Source: an uncultured Microbacterium sp. | Lineage (GTDB): Bacteria; Actinomycetota; Actinomycetes; Actinomycetales; Microbacteriaceae | DNA length: 55,774 nucleotides | Reading direction: 5' to 3' | Assembly (NCBI GenBank): GCA_913774845.1 | Contig: CAJYJO010000028.1 | Location: 1-55,774 of the forward strand | In this document: positions 52,670 to 55,774 of the stretch, piece by piece | How positions within the stretch are numbered: the stretch's first letter is position 1 | Layout of the letters: the number at the start of each line of letters is the position of its first letter | Program-made: the position numbers and the translations under genes | Notes under the pieces: generated by a model | Database searches by the model: none | Told to the model about the DNA's origin: nothing | The model's input: the letters and a program-made list of their open reading frames with translations, nothing else

Positions 52670-53338
52670 ATGACGCGCGTCGCCCTCATCGATGATCACG
52701 AGTCCGTCCGGCTCGGGTTGGAGGCCGCCCTGACGCGCACCGAGGCGACCGAGGTCGTCTTCTCCGACGCCAGCGTCGCGGCGTACCTGTCGTGGCGGCA
52801 GAGCACCGGGGCATCCCCCGCCGACGTCGTCGTGCTCGACCTCACGCTGGGGGACGGCACGACGGTGTCCGAGAACGTCGACCGCGTCGTGCGCGACGGC
52901 TCGAGCGTCATCATCCACAGCGTCGCCGACCGCGCCGCCGCGGTGCGCGAGGCGCTCGCCGCGGGCGCGGCGGGCATCGTCAGCAAATCCTCGCCCACGC
53001 ACGAAGTGCTCGGCGCCATCAGCACCGTCGCGCGCGGCGAACTGCTCGACAACGTCGAGTGGGCGAGCGCGGTCGAGGGCGACCGCGAGTTCGCCGACGC
53101 CCAACTGTCGGCCCGAGAGCGCGAGGTGCTGCGACTGTACGCGGCGGGACTGCCGTTGAAGGCCGTCGCCGAACGCCTCGGGGTGGCCTACTCGACCGCG
53201 AAAGAGAACATCACGCGGGTCCGGGTCAAGTACGTCGAGGTCGGCCGCCCGGCGCCGACGAAGGTCGACCTGCTGCGTCGCGCCATGGAAGACGGCATCC
53301 TGCAGGATGCGCCCGATGACGCCCCCGGCAATGGCTGA
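52670..53338 (+). CDS. NarL/FixJ-family response regulator
   Basis: 222 residues. The receiver domain begins VALIDDHESVRLGLEAAL (acidic pair), and the aspartate in VVVLDLTLGDG is the expected phosphorylation site; SKSSPTHEV carries the conserved lysine. The C-terminal LuxR-type helix-turn-helix (about 150-205) reads LSAREREVLRLYAAGLPLKAVAERLGVAYSTAKENI. It overlaps the histidine kinase gene that follows. Target genes are unknown; autoregulation is possible. Confidence 0.92.
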   Translation: MTRVALIDDHESVRLGLEAALTRTEATEVVFSDASVAAYLSWRQSTGASPADVVVLDLTLGDGTTVSENVDRVVRDGSSVIIHSVADRAAAVREALAAGAAGIVSKSSPTHEVLGAISTVARGELLDNVEWASAVEGDREFADAQLSAREREVLRLYAAGLPLKAVAERLGVAYSTAKENITRVRVKYVEVGRPAPTKVDLLRRAMEDGILQDAPDDAPGNG

Positions 53339-54587
53339 GGCCGATCGGTCGGTGCTCGACGAGGCGTGGGGGCGCATTCCGCACACGCGCGAGGGGCAGG
53401 CCGAGCAGGGCTCGTTCACGCAGACGCGGATCGAGCGCGTGATCACCCTCATCGTCGGCCCGGGGTCGCTCGTGCTCGGGGCGCAGGCGTTCTTCGCCGC
53501 CTTCGGTCCGGGCGACGAGGCACCGGGCTGGCATCTCCCGCTCGTGCTCGCCGTCTTCGTCCCGCTGATCGCGATGATCGTGGCGTGCTCGGTGGGGCGG
53601 TTCGCGCGCGTGTTCTCGGGCATCTTCGCCGTGGTGTTCGTGCTGGCGCTGACGCTGTGGCCGTTCGCGACCGCCGGCGGCCCGTCTCCGGTGCCCACCG
53701 AGAACCCGTGGATCTTCTACCTCGTCAATGTGGCCACGGTCGCCACGATCGTCGCCTTCCCGCTTCCGCTGCAGGTGGCCTGGACGGTGGCCACCCCGCT
53801 CGTGTTCGGCATCGTGCGGCTGCTGCAGGCCGGCGGGCGACCGGAGTTCGTGCTGCCGATCGCCCTCGACGTGTCGTTCGCGCTGATCCTCGGCAGCGTC
53901 CTGGTGACCCTCGGGTGGATGTACCGCTCGATCGCGGCGAACGTCGACCAGGCGCGCGCGTCGGCGGTGAGCAGCTACGCCTCGGCGGCGGCGACGGCGG
54001 CCACCGAGCACGAGCGCGTCGCTGTGGCCGCGCTCATGCACGACAGCGTGCTCGGCGCGCTCCTCGCCGCCGAACGTGCGTCGACCCCGCGGGAGCGCAC
54101 GCTCGCGGTGAGCATGGCCCGTGAGGCGCTCACCCGTCTGGCGAACGCCGAGAAAGACGCTCTCGAGGGCAGCGACGAACCGGTCCCGGCCACGCGTCTC
54201 GCCGACGACATCGAGTCCGCGGCGCGGGAGCTCGGCGTCGAGCTCACCGTCATCCGCCAGGTCGAGGAGGGCACGCCCCGGGTTCCGGGCCGCATCGCCC
54301 GGGCTCTCGTCCTCGCCGCGATGCAGGCGGTCGCCAACGCCGTCCAGCATGCGGAGGCGCAGGGCCTCTCGGTGCAGCTGACCGGGTACACCGCCCCGGG
54401 AGGGGTGGCGGTGCGCGTGCGCGACACCGGTCCCGGCTTCGACGTGTCGGCGATCCCGCCGGACCGCCTCGGCATCCGGGGCTCGATCGTGGCGCGTCTG
54501 GCCGCGGTCGGCGGCCGCAGCGACATCGACGCCCACGAGGGCGGCACGACCGTCACCCTCGAGTGGGAGAGCGGTGATCGCTGGTGA
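53316..54587 (+). CDS. Sensor histidine kinase, NarL-partner type
   Basis: 423 residues from ATG 53316. Five to six membrane helices (about residues 40-205) form the N-terminal half with no large extracellular domain. The phosphoacceptor histidine is probably in VAVAALMHDSVLGALLAAE, a HisKA_3-like helix, and the ATPase domain has MQAVANAVQHAE (N box), VRVRDTGPGFDV (G1) and GIRGSIVARLAAVGG. ATGs at 53307 and 53331 are alternatives; all overlap the regulator gene. Its stop overlaps the next gene by four bases (GTGA). Confidence 0.88.
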   Translation: MTPPAMAEADRSVLDEAWGRIPHTREGQAEQGSFTQTRIERVITLIVGPGSLVLGAQAFFAAFGPGDEAPGWHLPLVLAVFVPLIAMIVACSVGRFARVFSGIFAVVFVLALTLWPFATAGGPSPVPTENPWIFYLVNVATVATIVAFPLPLQVAWTVATPLVFGIVRLLQAGGRPEFVLPIALDVSFALILGSVLVTLGWMYRSIAANVDQARASAVSSYASAAATAATEHERVAVAALMHDSVLGALLAAERASTPRERTLAVSMAREALTRLANAEKDALEGSDEPVPATRLADDIESAARELGVELTVIRQVEEGTPRVPGRIARALVLAAMQAVANAVQHAEAQGLSVQLTGYTAPGGVAVRVRDTGPGFDVSAIPPDRLGIRGSIVARLAAVGGRSDIDAHEGGTTVTLEWESGDRW

Positions 54588-55606
54588 ACGTCCGCTCCGT
54601 CCTCTCGCTGCTCGGCTTGGCCTTCACGGCGTACCTCGCGGCGCGCGGCTTGATCTGGACCTCACCCGAGACGGTGCGACGCGGCTGGCTCATCGTCGCC
54701 GCGCTGGTGGTCTACCTCCCGGTGACCGTGCTGTGGATCTTCGGCGTCGGTGCCCGCGCGCGCTCCTCGGACCGCGCGGCCCGCATGCCGGGATGGGGAG
54801 TCGCCCTCGCCCTCCTCGTCGCGGTCGTCGTCTCGAATGCGCCGTTCCTCGCCGTCACCGAGGAGGGCCGGACGCAGCCGTTCGTCACCTGGGTCATCGG
54901 GGGCATCGGGGCGCTGATGACGATCGTCATGGTGCGGCGCCGCCCGATCGTCGCGTGGGTCGGCATGATCGTGCTCACGATCTCGACGTCGTTCTGGCTC
55001 GGCCCGCTGCAGGCGCTGAGCCTCGGACTGGTCGGGTCGTTCCTGTGGGTGACGTCGGCTCAGCTGGTCACGATCGCCCTCGACAAGGCGGCGCGTGACA
55101 CCGAGCGTCTCGCCGAGCTGCAGCAGGCCGCCTCGGCGTGGCAGGCGTCGCAGAGCGGACGGCAGCGCGAGCGGCGGATCCACGTGCAGCGCGCGCTGCA
55201 GGCCGCGGGCCCGATCCTCGCCCGCACGATCGAGAACGGCGGCAATCTGCGTGCCGCCGATAAAGAGGCCGCCCGCCGGGCCGAGGCGAGCCTGCGCGAC
55301 GAGCTGCGCGGAAGCCGCCTGCTCGACGACGGCGTCCGTGTCGAGATCGAGGCGGCGAGGCGCCGCGGTGCGGCGGTCAGCCTGTTCGACGAGGGCGGCC
55401 TGGAGGGGATGGATGCCGCTCACCTGGCGTGCATCCGCAAGGAACTCGCCGGGATCCTCCGCGAGTCGGTGTCGGACCGCGTGATCATCCGCACGTCGCC
55501 GCACCACGAGGTGGCGGTGACCATCGTCGGCCGCTCCAGCGGAGACGCCGAGGCCGGCGACGACGACAACGTCGATCTCTGGCGCGAGATCCGACGCCCG
55601 CGGTAG
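54584..55606 (+). CDS. Companion membrane protein of the two-component system
   Basis: 340 residues from a GTG overlapping the kinase stop. Four or five membrane helices in the first 165 residues are followed by a helical stretch (about 165-205, TERLAELQQAASAWQASQSG) and a cytosolic domain with ARRAEASLRDELRGSRLLDDGVR and RRRGAAVSLFDEGG. The layout mimics a histidine kinase (membrane sensor, helical hairpin, ATPase-like end) but I see neither a phosphoacceptor histidine motif nor N/G boxes. I infer a degenerate, non-catalytic kinase relative acting with the pair upstream; no name can be given. Confidence 0.7.
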   Translation: MNVRSVLSLLGLAFTAYLAARGLIWTSPETVRRGWLIVAALVVYLPVTVLWIFGVGARARSSDRAARMPGWGVALALLVAVVVSNAPFLAVTEEGRTQPFVTWVIGGIGALMTIVMVRRRPIVAWVGMIVLTISTSFWLGPLQALSLGLVGSFLWVTSAQLVTIALDKAARDTERLAELQQAASAWQASQSGRQRERRIHVQRALQAAGPILARTIENGGNLRAADKEAARRAEASLRDELRGSRLLDDGVRVEIEAARRRGAAVSLFDEGGLEGMDAAHLACIRKELAGILRESVSDRVIIRTSPHHEVAVTIVGRSSGDAEAGDDDNVDLWREIRRPR

Positions 55607-55774
55607 TCGCCGGAGGCAGCCCGGCGGCCGTGGGCCCCGGGCGCCTGGTCGTGACGCGCGTTGCGTGACCGCGCGTCCCGAGTCGGCGGCCACCGACACC
55701 ATGCCCACACCACCACCCCTGCGGACCTGGGGTTCCCATCGACGTTTCTTGGGGGGGGGGGGGGGGGGGGGGGT

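Noticed and set aside
55701-55774. Start of a further plus-strand gene (ATG at 55701, MPTPPPLRTWGSHRRFLG)
   Set aside because: Only about 17 codons before the poly-G end, no clear ribosome site; cannot be told from chance.

Overview
High-GC actinobacterial DNA, most like Microbacterium or a close Microbacteriaceae relative. The grounds are the strong G/C third-position bias, many GTG starts, a leaderless-type promoter signature, an actinobacterial gene set and very frequent GGATGCC/GGCATCC words. The species cannot be named from sequence alone. The window looks like one end of a contig: it opens inside a gabD-like gene and closes in a run of 23 G. I see no rRNA, tRNA, CRISPR array, prophage or classical insertion sequence.

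Layout. 1-5.1 kb: succinate-semialdehyde dehydrogenase, a RamB-like regulator and, divergent from it, GTP-dependent PEP carboxykinase. 5.1-9.8 kb: a repeat-filled gap, an ABC exporter, an MFS symporter and a small membrane protein. 9.9-13.7 kb: riboflavin operon ribD-ribE-ribBA-ribH behind an FMN riboswitch. 13.7-18.6 kb: DNA glycosylase, GNAT acetyltransferase, trpS, exonuclease III and a BrkB-type membrane protein. 18.9-22.4 kb: sdhCDAB. 22.6-32.1 kb: manC, then a nucleoside uptake and salvage block (BMP-type lipoprotein, ABC ATPase, two permeases, cdd, deoA, add). 32.1-44.1 kb: an accessory segment with a DUF559/AbiEi-like gene, a hydrolase, a complete mannitol PTS operon (orphan EIIB, ptsH, ptsI, mtlA, mtlF, mtlD) with divergent mtlR, and a second AbiEi-like gene. 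44.1-48.2 kb: phosphosugar mutase, purine nucleoside phosphorylase and an LpdA-type flavoprotein. 48.4-51 kb: biotin carboxylase/BCCP subunit and Maf. 51.4-55.6 kb: a TrmA/RlmD-like methyltransferase, then a response regulator, histidine kinase and companion membrane protein.

How the genes fit together. Imported nucleosides are deaminated (Cdd, Add) and phosphorolysed (DeoA, PNP); the mutase next to PNP probably isomerises the pentose 1-phosphate. Mannitol is imported and phosphorylated by the EI-HPr-EIIA-EIICB relay and oxidised by MtlD; MtlR carries the PTS-sensing domains expected of its activator. SDH and PEPCK serve the TCA cycle and gluconeogenesis. The sdh, cdd-deoA-add, pnp-mutase, lpdA, accA3 and maf content resembles the Mycobacterium tuberculosis Rv3282-Rv3319 neighbourhood.

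The most unusual content lies between genes. Several unrelated palindromic or tandem repeat families occur: an 82-bp element of fixed length (six copies), a 132-bp element (two direct copies), a 67-bp perfect inverted repeat, an AGTGGGACGAG element, a widespread CTTCGAC-CTCAGGG hairpin including a 55-bp-period array, and a 26-bp tandem array. Two of these families bracket the two genes that encode an AbiEi-like winged helix plus a DUF559/Vsr-like nuclease fold. That arrangement recalls RAYT transposases with their REP/REPIN elements and is the best candidate here for an undescribed system.
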